Below, piece by piece: positions 8,781 to 17,778 of a stretch of DNA of 64,000 nt (its first letter is position 1; every line of letters starts with the position of its first letter). The notes beneath the pieces were generated by a model, which did no database searches, was not told the DNA's origin, and saw nothing but the letters and a program-made list of their open reading frames with translations. The position numbers were made by a program, and so were the translations under genes. The stretch comes from Chloroflexi bacterium TSY (GTDB lineage Bacteria > Chloroflexota > Anaerolineae > Caldilineales > Caldilineaceae), in the NCBI GenBank assembly GCA_019217005.1, contig JAHBNG010000039.1:45789-109788 (forward strand), in the 5' to 3' direction.

Positions 8781-10850
8781 TCAGTCCTCTCCATCCTCTT
8801 GTTGACTATCTGTAACGATCTGGTCCTTTAGGTGACTCGGCACAGGTTCGTAGTGATCAAATTCAATTGTATAAACGCCGCGTCCCTGGGTCATCGAGCG
8901 TAAATCAGTCCCATAACGCAAAATTTCGGCAAACGGCACGTGAGCTTTGATCACACTACGGTTGCCTTTTTGCTCCATACCTTGAACACGGCCGCGGCGC
9001 GTGTTCAAGTCGCTCATGACATCACCCATATATTCTTCTGGCACAATTACTTCCATAGAATAAATCGGTTCCAGCAACGACGGGCCAGCCTCTTGCATGG
9101 CGAGCTTGAATGCTTCTCGTCCGGCTGTCTGGAAAGCGATATCCTTTGAATCGACGGGGTGCTCTTTCCCATCATAGACAACTGCTTTCACATCAACGAC
9201 TGGAAACCCAGCAATGACGCCCTGATCCATCACCTGCTTGATCCCCTTCTCAATTGAGGGCAAGAAGACGCTGCTGATGGCACCACCAAAAACTTCACTG
9301 GCATATTCGAAGCCTTCACCACGATCCTGTGGCTCCACGCGCATATGCACTTCGGCAAATTGACCCGCCCCACCCGATTGCTTCTTGTGTCGATATTGAG
9401 CAGAACCAGGTCTACTGATCGTTTCTTGATAGGGAACCTTTGGTACGGATGCTTCGACCTTAACGCCAAATTTTGATTCCAAATTCCGCATACCAACATC
9501 GACATGCGTCTCACCCATTCCTTGCAAGACAGTCTGTTTTGTGGCAGAAATATTCGAGACGGTTAAGGTCGGATCTTCCTCCGTTAATGAAGTCAAACCT
9601 TGGCCCAATTTTGCGCTGTCTGCCTTGGTGGCTGGAGAAACCGCAACTGAGTAAAGGGGTTGTGGATAGGATGCACCCTCGACCGAAATTGCGGCATCGC
9701 TATTAGAAAGCGAATCATTCGTTAACACATTGTCCAACTTCGTCACCACACAAATATCTCCCGCAGCAAATTCATCCACTGGCTCTGTTTCTTTGCCGCG
9801 AATGCTGAAGAGATTGGCTATCCGTACCTCTTGCCGAAGTCGAGGAACCGTCAAACGATCGTCCTTACGAATGGAACCAGAACAAACACGCACATAATTC
9901 ATCCGCCCAACGTACCGATCAATCGTCGTCTTAAAGACAATACCGGCTGCCGTTTCGCTGGCGTCATTGGTTAGCTCGATTGCCTCATCTCCCTTGTTCG
10001 CGTCAATGGGGCGTTCGTTTGGAGTGGGCGTATAGCGAATAACCAACGTCATCAATCTTTCCAAACCGATGTTGCCAGTTGCTGTTCCACAATAGACAGG
10101 TGTAATTGTTGCGCTTTTCACTCCTTGGCTCAGACCATGTCGTACTTCCTCTGCCGAGAGCTCTTCCCCCTCTAGATATTTCATAATAAGGTCGTCATCG
10201 GCTTCAGCTGCTGCTTCCACCAAGGCTGTATGAGCTGCTTCGACTTCGTCCGCCATATCTGCCGGAATATCCGCTTCCTTGCCTTCGGGTCCTAAATACG
10301 CCTTTAAGTTGACAAGATTAATGATGCCTTCAAAATTGTCTGCTTCACCTATTGGTAGTTGGAAAGGTAATATATTGGCGTCAGAACCAAATGAAACATT
10401 GAGACTTGCCACTGCGTTCTGAAAATTGGCATTCTCGCGATCCATTTTGTTAACAAATATGATACGCGGTTTATCCAACGCGGAAAGTCGGTCCCATGCC
10501 AGCTCAGTCCCGACTTCAGCGCCTGCAACAGCATCTACAAGCAGTAGACCAGCTTCTGCAACATGAAGGGCGCTGATTACTTCTCCGACAAAGTCTAGAT
10601 ATCCTGGAGTATCGATTAAATTAATTTTTGTGTTTTGGAATTCGACTGGAATAACTGAAAGGTTGATTGAGATTCCGCGCCGTTGTTCCTCCGCATCCCA
10701 ATCTGAAGCTGTGGTTCCATCTTCAACTCGACCGACGCGCGAAATTGCACCTGTCTTAAAGAGCAATGCCTCAGTGAGAGATGTCTTTCCAGAGCCACCA
10801 TGGCCTAAAACTACAACATTGCGGATCTGTTCCGTGTTGAACTTCGCCAT
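8781..10850 (-). CDS. fusA2: EF-G-like translational GTPase
   Basis: 689 residues, with the EF-G domain order GTPase, domain II, III, IV and V. G1 is GHGGSGKTSLTE near residue 15, the switch region is AEEQRRGISIN, G3 is DTPGYLDF and G4 is VNKMD. Domain IV and V text includes HKKQSGGAGQFAEVHM and GDVMSDLNTRRGRVQGM, typical of the paralogue often called EF-G2 or FusA2 rather than the main ribosomal translocase. The start is well supported by AAGGAGGAAGT directly before the ATG. The gene stands apart from any rpsL/rpsG/tuf genes, which also favours the paralogue. Confidence 0.9.
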   Translation of the reverse strand: MAKFNTEQIRNVVVLGHGGSGKTSLTEALLFKTGAISRVGRVEDGTTASDWDAEEQRRGISINLSVIPVEFQNTKINLIDTPGYLDFVGEVISALHVAEAGLLLVDAVAGAEVGTELAWDRLSALDKPRIIFVNKMDRENANFQNAVASLNVSFGSDANILPFQLPIGEADNFEGIINLVNLKAYLGPEGKEADIPADMADEVEAAHTALVEAAAEADDDLIMKYLEGEELSAEEVRHGLSQGVKSATITPVYCGTATGNIGLERLMTLVIRYTPTPNERPIDANKGDEAIELTNDASETAAGIVFKTTIDRYVGRMNYVRVCSGSIRKDDRLTVPRLRQEVRIANLFSIRGKETEPVDEFAAGDICVVTKLDNVLTNDSLSNSDAAISVEGASYPQPLYSVAVSPATKADSAKLGQGLTSLTEEDPTLTVSNISATKQTVLQGMGETHVDVGMRNLESKFGVKVEASVPKVPYQETISRPGSAQYRHKKQSGGAGQFAEVHMRVEPQDRGEGFEYASEVFGGAISSVFLPSIEKGIKQVMDQGVIAGFPVVDVKAVVYDGKEHPVDSKDIAFQTAGREAFKLAMQEAGPSLLEPIYSMEVIVPEEYMGDVMSDLNTRRGRVQGMEQKGNRSVIKAHVPFAEILRYGTDLRSMTQGRGVYTIEFDHYEPVPSHLKDQIVTDSQQEDGED

Positions 10851-11353
10851 ACTTCCTCCTTAAAGCAACATTTGCTTATTCTGCTGGGCTGACAAGAACT
10901 TATACTCAAACTTTGCATTCATGAGACCGCTTGCTGATTTCGGCCAACACTGAAATCTGTGGGGAACAGTATGTCTTTTCGAACAACAGCTGAAAATATT
11001 CTCATGTTCACAGCTGAGAGTATATTGTCGTTTGATAATTTTCGGTAAAATGCTGCGCCTGATTGTACTGAAAAATAGTTTGAATGTCAACGATATAGTT
11101 GGTCAGAAAAACTATTTGTTTAATTAGATACGGATAGTCAAATCACTCAAGTCATCAACAAAGGTTTACGCCACCCCTAAAGATGTTTTGGAAAGAGTCA
11201 ATAATGATGATTTGTGCCTCCCTCTACAATCTGGTATTATCTTACTAACGATTTCCTAAACTTGACAAGTATCCAGTGTGATCCTGTCATGTAGAATCCT
11301 CCATAGGATAAGACCAGATAAATAAAGAGCACATTCCGCGGCGCGACGAAGAT
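10851..11353. other. Intergenic region between divergent genes
   Basis: About 500 bases, lower in GC than its neighbours, with no convincing ORF or RNA gene. It must hold the promoters of the EF-G-like gene (-) and the phosphatase-like/methyltransferase gene (+). I see no clear operator repeats. Confidence 0.4.
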
Positions 11354-12925
11354 ATGTCGGGCACATCTCCTACTTATAACCGTTCATCCAGTTCTTCCAC
11401 TCTTGTACCGGCGCAAAAGAGTCGATACTCTAATGGAGAACCTGGTTTGATGACGCGCATGCTGCTGATTTGCCATGCTGAAGGTATGCACAATCGTTAT
11501 TCTTCACTTTTAAATGATGATTTAGTCGACGAGAGTGGCCTAACCGCCGTGGGCTGGGAACAATCAAATGCTGTGGCAGACTGGTTAAAACGGTATGAGT
11601 CCGTCGACATTCTGGCGAGTGGACGACAACTTCACAGCCGACTAACGGCCCAGCGTATCGGGCAAGCACTTGGATTGCCTGTAACAGTTGCCCAGGAATT
11701 GCCGGCTAGACTGAGTATGGATTTGGCGTTTCCTGATATTGATACGCCACCTGATGAACTTGACCCCGAGATTCATACAAGCACTCATAATGCTGTTGTC
11801 GAACCATATGTTGAATTCCACCACGCCTTAATCTCGACACTGACGAAGCTTCTAAGTGAACATATTGGGCAAACAATTGCTGTCGTCACAAGCGAAAGCG
11901 CAATTGCGACTGTTTTGCGTCACTTCTTTGGTGCTCACAGGCTCCAAGTAAGAGTTGACCACACGAGTTTATCTGAAATTGACCACGAAAATGGTCAGTG
12001 GTCTTTGCGCTACGTCAATCGCACAGAACATATTCCACGTCGTCCACGCGAACGTAGTCACACAAACACACAACTAGCCCTCACTGTTAGCGAGGATGAG
12101 GATTTGACGTTGATCGCACAGGTGTATAATGAGATGGCACGCAGTTTGAGACAGAACCATCGTCTTTCTTCTTCGGGGCGTATGCAGGGAGAATGGGGAG
12201 ATGCAATACTGAACCCAACTGAAACCATGCGGATTCAAAGTCTAATTCGGTATGCTGGCTTTCCTTTAAATTCACGTGTTCTAGATGTCGGCAGTGGCAC
12301 GGGTCAATTGGCATTAGCCCTGGCCCAGGCAGGGATTCAAGAGGTGGTTGGTATTGATGTAAGTCTCGCAATGTTAGAATACGCAGAATATATGCGTTTA
12401 AACAATCCTCCATCGATTGTTCGATCAGTGAGTTTCCGTCTCGCACCAGCTCAACTCATGCCGTTTCGCAATGGGCGCTTTGAAGCAGTCGTTTGCCGTT
12501 TGGTCCTCAATCATGCACGGCATCCAGAGACGATCTTGCGTGAAATGGCACGCGTGATGGTGCCAGGGGGAATGTTGGTTTTGGCCGACTTACTAACAGC
12601 TGAAGATCCGGTCAAACGTGCCACCCACAATGCGATTGAATCACGACGCAATCCAAGCCATATCGCGGCGCACACAGCTGATCAATATCGGGCATTAGTC
12701 GTCGATGCCGGTCTAGAGATTATTTCTGAGCAGGAGATTATCTTTGAGCGCGAACTTGAAGAATGGATTGCATCAATGATTGTTGATGCAACGGATCGTG
12801 CTGCGGTACGCGAGATGGTGGAAGCGGGTTTGGAAACCGACGCCGCTGGAATAAATGCCAGACGAGTGGGAGACCGATTAATTTTCGATCAGCGCATCAA
12901 TTATTTGAAAGTACGCAAGCTTTGA
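11354..12925 (+). CDS. Histidine-phosphatase-like domain fused to SAM methyltransferase
   Basis: 523 residues in two parts. Residues about 35-215 resemble the histidine phosphatase (phosphoglycerate mutase) fold, with MLLICHAEGMHNR, GLTAVGWEQSNAVADWL, ILASGRQLHSRLTAQRIG and AVVTSESAIATVLRH. The canonical catalytic Arg-His-Gly is Cys-His-Ala here, so phosphatase activity is doubtful. Residues about 300-450 form a class I methyltransferase with VLDVGSGTGQLALALA (SAM loop), VVGIDVSLAMLEYA and FEAVVCRLVLNHARHP, similar to UbiE/type 11 enzymes. The methyl acceptor is unknown. An ATG for MTRMLLICHAEG further in could be the real start. A GTG-initiated SIS gene follows on the same strand after about 80 bases. 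Confidence 0.8.
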   Translation: MSGTSPTYNRSSSSSTLVPAQKSRYSNGEPGLMTRMLLICHAEGMHNRYSSLLNDDLVDESGLTAVGWEQSNAVADWLKRYESVDILASGRQLHSRLTAQRIGQALGLPVTVAQELPARLSMDLAFPDIDTPPDELDPEIHTSTHNAVVEPYVEFHHALISTLTKLLSEHIGQTIAVVTSESAIATVLRHFFGAHRLQVRVDHTSLSEIDHENGQWSLRYVNRTEHIPRRPRERSHTNTQLALTVSEDEDLTLIAQVYNEMARSLRQNHRLSSSGRMQGEWGDAILNPTETMRIQSLIRYAGFPLNSRVLDVGSGTGQLALALAQAGIQEVVGIDVSLAMLEYAEYMRLNNPPSIVRSVSFRLAPAQLMPFRNGRFEAVVCRLVLNHARHPETILREMARVMVPGGMLVLADLLTAEDPVKRATHNAIESRRNPSHIAAHTADQYRALVVDAGLEIISEQEIIFERELEEWIASMIVDATDRAAVREMVEAGLETDAAGINARRVGDRLIFDQRINYLKVRKL

Positions 12926-13003
12926 GTATCTGAGCACGAAGCATCGTTCTCTATTTGGCAAGAAGCAGGGAATTGGTCTGACTGATAAGTCTTTGAGGAA
13001 ATT

Positions 13004-14107
13004 GTGGTGAAACCGATTGATCAAACATTCTTGTTTTCCGAGATCCATGAGCAGCCTCGGGTCTTAAAAACACTGTTGCAACATGAGCAGCAGAACATAC
13101 GGGCACTTGCACACGATATAAAGAATCGCGAAATACGACACGTGGCCATTGCGGCGCGAGGGACGAGTGACAATGCTGGACGGTATGCGAAGTATCTCCT
13201 TGGTGCCATGAATCAATTGACCGTCTCCTTAGCAACACCCAGTCTTTTTACGATATATGAGCAACCCCCCCTTTTTCACCACACCCTTGTTCTTGGCATT
13301 AGTCAAAGCGGCCAAAGCCCAGATATTATCTCAGTTCTTACAGAAGCTCGCCGACAGGGAACTCTGACAGCTGTAATAACGAACACCATCTCTTCTCCGC
13401 TTGCACAGCAGGCCGACCACGTTATCAATATCCACGCAAATGCCGAACGCTCAGTTGCTGCCACGAAAAGCTACACGAGCCAACTCATGGCAATTGCGCT
13501 GCTCAGCGCAACCCTTGCTGGTGAAGCAAAGATGATAGATGCACTTGAACGGATTCCTCATGAAATTGCCACCACCCTACAATTAAACGAACGAATTCGC
13601 ACAAATACAGCAAATGATAACCTGCTTATCACTGGGCGCAATGCGGCCCAAGTAGCACAGCGTTTTCGCTACATGCGTGAATGTGTCGTGATTGGACGGG
13701 GCTTCAATTATGCAACGGCATTTGAGTTGGCCTTGAAATTAAAGGAATTAACCTATACACTCGTTGAACCATATAGCAGCGCCGATTTTTTACATGGCCC
13801 ACTTGCGCTTGTGGAGAGTGGCTTTCCCGTCATTGTCATCGCACCATCAGGAAAAATGCTACCACAATTACAATCATTCATTGCCGAATTGCAGCGACAT
13901 CAAGCTGAAATATTGGTGATCAGCGATGATCAATCTACGTTAGACCAAGCCCATGTCCCGCTTCCATTGCCTGGCGGGATTCCAGAATGGCTGTCGCCTA
14001 TGATCGCCATCGTCCCTGGTCAGCTATTGGCTATGTATTTAGCCTATGCACGTCATTACGATCCAGATCAACCGCGGTCGTTGCAAAAGGTTACAGAGAC
14101 GAAGTAA
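13004..14107 (+). CDS. SIS-domain sugar-phosphate isomerase/deaminase (GlmS C-half or NagB-II type)
   Basis: 367 residues with two SIS domains. [16 protein letters not shown] and [16 protein letters not shown] are the phosphosugar-binding loops. [18 protein letters not shown] and [15 protein letters not shown] match the isomerase half of glucosamine-6-phosphate synthase and the NagB-II deaminases. The glutaminase half is absent, so amide transfer is not expected; deamination of glucosamine-6-phosphate or a related aminosugar phosphate is the likely role. The start is one of two successive GTG codons (13004 or 13007) behind GAGGAA. It is preceded by the methyltransferase fusion gene and may share its transcript. 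Confidence 0.85.
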   Translation: MVKPIDQTFLFSEIHEQPRVLKTLLQHEQQNIRALAHDIKNREIRHVAIAARGTSDNAGRYAKYLLGAMNQLTVSLATPSLFTIYEQPPLFHHTLVLGISQSGQSPDIISVLTEARRQGTLTAVITNTISSPLAQQADHVINIHANAERSVAATKSYTSQLMAIALLSATLAGEAKMIDALERIPHEIATTLQLNERIRTNTANDNLLITGRNAAQVAQRFRYMRECVVIGRGFNYATAFELALKLKELTYTLVEPYSSADFLHGPLALVESGFPVIVIAPSGKMLPQLQSFIAELQRHQAEILVISDDQSTLDQAHVPLPLPGGIPEWLSPMIAIVPGQLLAMYLAYARHYDPDQPRSLQKVTETK

Positions 14108-14137
14108 GCGGGAAGCGGATCCGGACGATAAAATACC

Positions 14138-14274
14138 TAAGGAATGGGAATTTAATAACTTGTCAGTTTGTGCGAGAGTAGAGACTGAGAGATTAGAGAT
14201 TACAAGGGCCGAATCTCTCTATCTCTACTCTCACAATCTCCAATTGTCCAAGTTATTTACGGCCCATTCCTAAA
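14138..14274. repeat. Long imperfect hairpin element, copy 1
   Basis: The left end TAAGGAATGGGAATTTAATA and the right end (reverse complement TAGGAATGGGCCGTAAATAA, then CTTG) pair, and the pairing goes on inward through GAGAGTAGAGA and AGAGAGATT, so nearly the whole 137 bases can fold on itself. Similar ends are found at about 26697-26795 and 44727-44815. It lies between convergent genes and may act as a terminator, but the repetition suggests a mobile non-autonomous element. Confidence 0.65.
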
Positions 14275-14298
14275 CGTCTCTAAAAGACCAACCGCTAG

Positions 14299-14772
14299 CT
14301 ACAGAACAACCAGATGTGCACGAGTCAAATGAATTAGATCGTCAACAGCAATTTCTAGGTTAACCCCACGTTGTCCAGCACTGACGGCTATTGACTGAAA
14401 GTCCTTGGCACGTTGATCGAGGTAAATTGAAAATCCCTTGTTGATTAATGCCAAAGGGCTAATGCCGCCCGTCTGCAACCCAGTCAGATTTTCTGCTTGT
14501 TCATGGCTTGCCATTTTAACCTTTTTTGCTTTGATTGCTTTGGCAAAATTCTTGAGGTTGAGAATGTCAGGTCCCGGCATGACAACGAGCATCGGTTTCG
14601 ATTTCGGTCCATCCAGGAGTGTAACCAAGGTCTTGAAGACTTGCTCTGGTGGTAAACCAATGGCCTCGGCGACTTCAACTGCGGATTGCACACCGCTTTC
14701 ATAATCGTATTGATAGACTTGATAGGCCACCCGTTTATTATCTAAGAAGCGCGTTACATTATTTTTGAACAT
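14299..14772 (-). CDS. ybaK: YbaK/EbsC-type aminoacyl-tRNA deacylase
   Basis: 157 residues, full length for the YbaK family, which removes Cys mischarged on tRNA-Pro. Family text includes VFKTLVTLLDG, KAKKVKMASHEQAENLTG, the TGGISPLAL loop and QRGVNLEIAVDDLIHLT at the C-terminus. The conserved lysine after VFKTL is present. It is cytosolic and single-domain. It converges on the SIS gene and lies downstream of, and co-directional with, a lipoprotein gene 63 bases away. Confidence 0.92.
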   Translation of the reverse strand: MFKNNVTRFLDNKRVAYQVYQYDYESGVQSAVEVAEAIGLPPEQVFKTLVTLLDGPKSKPMLVVMPGPDILNLKNFAKAIKAKKVKMASHEQAENLTGLQTGGISPLALINKGFSIYLDQRAKDFQSIAVSAGQRGVNLEIAVDDLIHLTRAHLVVL

Positions 14773-14835
14773 CTATCACCCCGGTATGAGCAAGAAAGTA
14801 CGTTTTCAAGATGAGCATATTTTTTGTATATGATC

Positions 14836-15897
14836 TCAGCGCTCAGGCAAATGTACTACCAAAACCATATTCGTGGCTTGGACAATTGGTAGCACAGTTT
14901 CCACCAAACCTATCAACTCTTGAAGATTGATGCCATTGGCTGCCAATGTCGCCCATACACCGAGCTGGTCTGCGAGCTCTAGTACATTCTGCATTTCACC
15001 ATCTTTCCACCCGATGTGTGGCAGCATTTTTCCATTTAGCCCCAGAAATATGCCGTCTACATTTGTAGAGATGTAGATCTGCGATATATTCGACGCAATT
15101 AAGCTTTGAACCACTTGCGGCCGCAATCGCAGAGCCGTCCATGGAAAGAAAGGAGCGAGCACCATATATTCCTCATCTGTCATACCGCTGACCGTCCAAC
15201 TCCCATCAGCTTGATAATAGACAGGAATATAGGCTTCAGGCTGTCGTCCTACCGAGGATAAGAATTTATCAAGCAACCGTTCTGCTGTTTGCCCTGTCTC
15301 TGCATCTCCTGGAACCAATGGAATGATTGCATGACTAGATTGGACAGGAAACCGTATCGTGACAGCAATGCCTAGTTGTCTGACAAGGGGAAGCACTTTT
15401 TCTAGAATGGGTTGACTCCCACCAAGTAATTGAATTGTCTGAGCTGAGGCCTTCAATGATTGATCATCCCATTTTAACGAAGGAAGCGAGAGCCCATTTA
15501 CGATGATTTCTGGACCCGTGAGCCGATTATTTATTTGTATGTGCTGAATGTTGTTTTCAAGCACAAAATCGAGTGTTCCTTGCGTTAATATCAATGATGC
15601 TAGTCCACCCGGAATCATCAATTCTACCAATGGTTCGATGGGCATGTCCCCAAAGCTGACATTGCCCTGCGTATCATATTCGATCATAAGAGCAGGCAAA
15701 TCGACAAAAAGATCGATTTGATCCGCCAACGGATCCATTTCACCAGAGCCAAGACGCGGTGTACAAGCAACCACAAATGGCAGAACAGCAACCACGAAGG
15801 TTCCCCAAAGAAGTTTCCACCTCTGTCTCTGTATCCAGAAGTGGGATATGATTGTTCTGGGTTGGTTTAGCATTTGCAGAAGTTCGTTACCATACAT
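14836..15897 (-). CDS. Predicted lipoprotein with an internally duplicated domain
   Basis: 353 residues, function not recognised. A basic N-terminus is followed by a hydrophobic stretch ending in VVAC (lipobox, Cys around residue 45), so the protein is probably anchored to the outer face of the membrane. The mature part seems to contain a repeated unit: VNGLSLPSLKWDDQSL with ASAQTIQLLG, and LNGKMLPHIGWKDGEM with NVLELADQLG, each followed by a hydrophobic helix and a VLPLV/VLPIV segment. The long N-terminal extension before the lipobox suggests the true start may be an internal codon. It is not obviously linked to its neighbours. Confidence 0.7.
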   Translation of the reverse strand: MYGNELLQMLNQPRTIISHFWIQRQRWKLLWGTFVVAVLPFVVACTPRLGSGEMDPLADQIDLFVDLPALMIEYDTQGNVSFGDMPIEPLVELMIPGGLASLILTQGTLDFVLENNIQHIQINNRLTGPEIIVNGLSLPSLKWDDQSLKASAQTIQLLGGSQPILEKVLPLVRQLGIAVTIRFPVQSSHAIIPLVPGDAETGQTAERLLDKFLSSVGRQPEAYIPVYYQADGSWTVSGMTDEEYMVLAPFFPWTALRLRPQVVQSLIASNISQIYISTNVDGIFLGLNGKMLPHIGWKDGEMQNVLELADQLGVWATLAANGINLQELIGLVETVLPIVQATNMVLVVHLPER

Positions 15898-16466
15898 GAT
15901 TCACTCCAGCTATTGTCAGGATAAGAAGGTCATACGGTCACATTACTGTGATTTTATCGTTACGCAATAGAAGTGTCAAAACTTACAAAATGGGCTCATC
16001 TATCACAAATATGGAGCGAAAATAGTCCAATACAAAAGGCTCGCCGTTACCGACGAGCCTTTTGTATACCCAAACACCCAGAAGGAGAAAAAGAAGGAGA
16101 AAAAAGAGGAAAATTGTTGTTGTGATATTAATATACCACGATTGAGGCTAAACAGATCTTTCAGGTTCCTGACAAACTACCTGACTCATCCAATGGCTCA
16201 TGAGTCTTCTGTTCTCAATCTGTACAACGTAAGGACCAGTCATCATGACCGGTCCTCCGTATATGTCATATGAACGCCAGGAAGGCGAGAGTTCACCACG
16301 CTTCATAAATACTTTGCATGTAAGCCAGCGAAACCCCTCGACACGCTAGAATCAATCCAGCGTTAAAGGCAGTATCTCATAGAGTCGCTGATGTTTCTGG
16401 TCGCTTGACCTATCCTTCATTGTCTCACTTTCAACGGCGATTGGACCGTAAGATTTCCGTATGGTC
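15898..16466. other. Intergenic region with two hairpins
   Basis: 570 bases without a gene. It holds a strong 14-bp stem at 16030-16067 and a shorter one at 16233-16255 (GGACC-GTCAT/ATGAC-GGTCC), separated by a purine-rich run near 16080-16115. It lies after the minus-strand gene ending at 16467 and before the start of the lipoprotein gene. Confidence 0.5.
16030..16067. terminator. 14-bp stem hairpin, probable terminator
   Basis: ATACAAAAGGCTCG at 16030-16043 pairs exactly with CGAGCCTTTTGTAT at 16054-16067 around a 10-base loop. The A/T-rich outer stem gives a U-run on either strand. On the minus strand it would end transcription from the gene finishing at 16467. Confidence 0.7.
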
Positions 16467-17774
16467 TCAGTCTGAAGAGGGAGAGATAGAAATGGATGGG
16501 TGATATTTCTGGTATAGGGATTGATTCCAATCGAGCTCGAATTGTTCTGCTGGGAGTTCGAAGACAGCAGGGATGAGTGACATCCATGTCTCATGGTCAG
16601 AAAATGCTTGAAGCAAAGCGGGGATCTTGTGGCGACCATAAGTATTTAGGGCATAGTCAATGACTGACTCTGTCGCAATATAGTGCCACATGATATTTTC
16701 TTGGTTTGGCTGCATGAAGTACTCTGAGGACGTTACACTTGATAACGAAAGAGGTAGTCGTTTGTGACTGTTCCGTTTGAAAAGCCGTTCTGCTTGTTCA
16801 TGCCAAGGTGCCCGTTGGCCAAGTATGTCGGTGCGCAACCATCCAGTAAATCCCCATATGACATTTTCCCACTGATACTGGTTCCTGTTGCGGTAGTTGG
16901 ACATTGCTTCGGTGACCGCTCGATATGTTAAACGACTCATGATGTAGTGATGAATAAATTCCGCGTCTGACATCGTTGCAGGGATTAGAGAGAGTTGTGG
17001 AGATGTGAACTCAAGTCGATTTCCGATTGTTTGCCGTCTACCAACGTCATTAGGCATCAACGCAATGATCAACTTGTCGGCGGGCTGCGGTGCCTCCAAC
17101 CCTAAGATTTTGTAAAGCTCAACATATTCTTGCTCAATCTGCTGGGCAATAGTGTTGATGGTGGTGGCATCTCTGTCGCGAAATTCGAACTGGAGATGGG
17201 CAGTGTCAAATGTACGACGGACTCCCCAATACTGTAGCGCTGGAATCGTGCGCATCCATCCTGCTGATGTTTCATGATAAAATCGAGTTTCGCGATAAGG
17301 GCTTGAAAGCCACCAACGACCAGAAGGACGATCAAACCGGACGTAAGCGAGAGACAAATTGTCGATTCGTTCTGTGTCAAGCAACGTTGGAGTATAAGTC
17401 TGATCCGAATGTTGCCCTTGTTGCCAATTGATCCGCCACGATTGGCGTACGCTTGCCGCAACCTGCGGGTCCACCAATTCTTGAAAAAGAGCAAGATCAT
17501 TCGTTTCCCATGCTTTCTCTTCTTGCGCCAACGCCATTGCAATCCCTCTTTGGACCCGCACACCATCGCTTTGGGGCGGCAATGGCGGACGGCTGGTCAG
17601 GAGCATCATGGCCGCCACGGTGAGAATTAAGCACCGAATGGACTGACTCGTTAACTGGAGCTCCGTCAAATGTTTCGACTTGCGATTCTCGATAGTCTGA
17701 CGAACCCGTTTTGAATTCTTCAGGTATTCGGCTTCATCAATTGTCCAATTCAGTTGAATCCGTTGATGCGTCAT
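16467..17774 (-). CDS. Membrane-anchored protein, possibly an inactive peptidase MA-like relative
   Basis: 435 residues if started at the ATG at 17774 (MTHQRIQLNWT), which lies 4 bases after the stop of the upstream RNA methyltransferase gene; an in-frame ATG at 17852 would overlap that gene. A single hydrophobic segment (CLILTVAAMMLLTS) is followed by an extracytoplasmic region. The order of elements (LQFEFRDRDATTINTIAQ, PADKLIIALMPN, then FIHHYIMSRLTYRAV) resembles gluzincin 'peptidase MA-like' proteins, but the HExxH that should sit at HHYIMSRL is absent, so catalysis is not predicted. I am unsure of the family. Confidence 0.6.
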   Translation of the reverse strand: MTHQRIQLNWTIDEAEYLKNSKRVRQTIENRKSKHLTELQLTSQSIRCLILTVAAMMLLTSRPPLPPQSDGVRVQRGIAMALAQEEKAWETNDLALFQELVDPQVAASVRQSWRINWQQGQHSDQTYTPTLLDTERIDNLSLAYVRFDRPSGRWWLSSPYRETRFYHETSAGWMRTIPALQYWGVRRTFDTAHLQFEFRDRDATTINTIAQQIEQEYVELYKILGLEAPQPADKLIIALMPNDVGRRQTIGNRLEFTSPQLSLIPATMSDAEFIHHYIMSRLTYRAVTEAMSNYRNRNQYQWENVIWGFTGWLRTDILGQRAPWHEQAERLFKRNSHKRLPLSLSSVTSSEYFMQPNQENIMWHYIATESVIDYALNTYGRHKIPALLQAFSDHETWMSLIPAVFELPAEQFELDWNQSLYQKYHPSISISPSSD

Positions 17775-17778
17775 AAGA

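Noticed and set aside
10851..11353. tRNA or riboswitch in the 500-base gap upstream of the methyltransferase fusion
   Set aside because: No T-loop consensus, cloverleaf or conserved riboswitch core could be found by eye.
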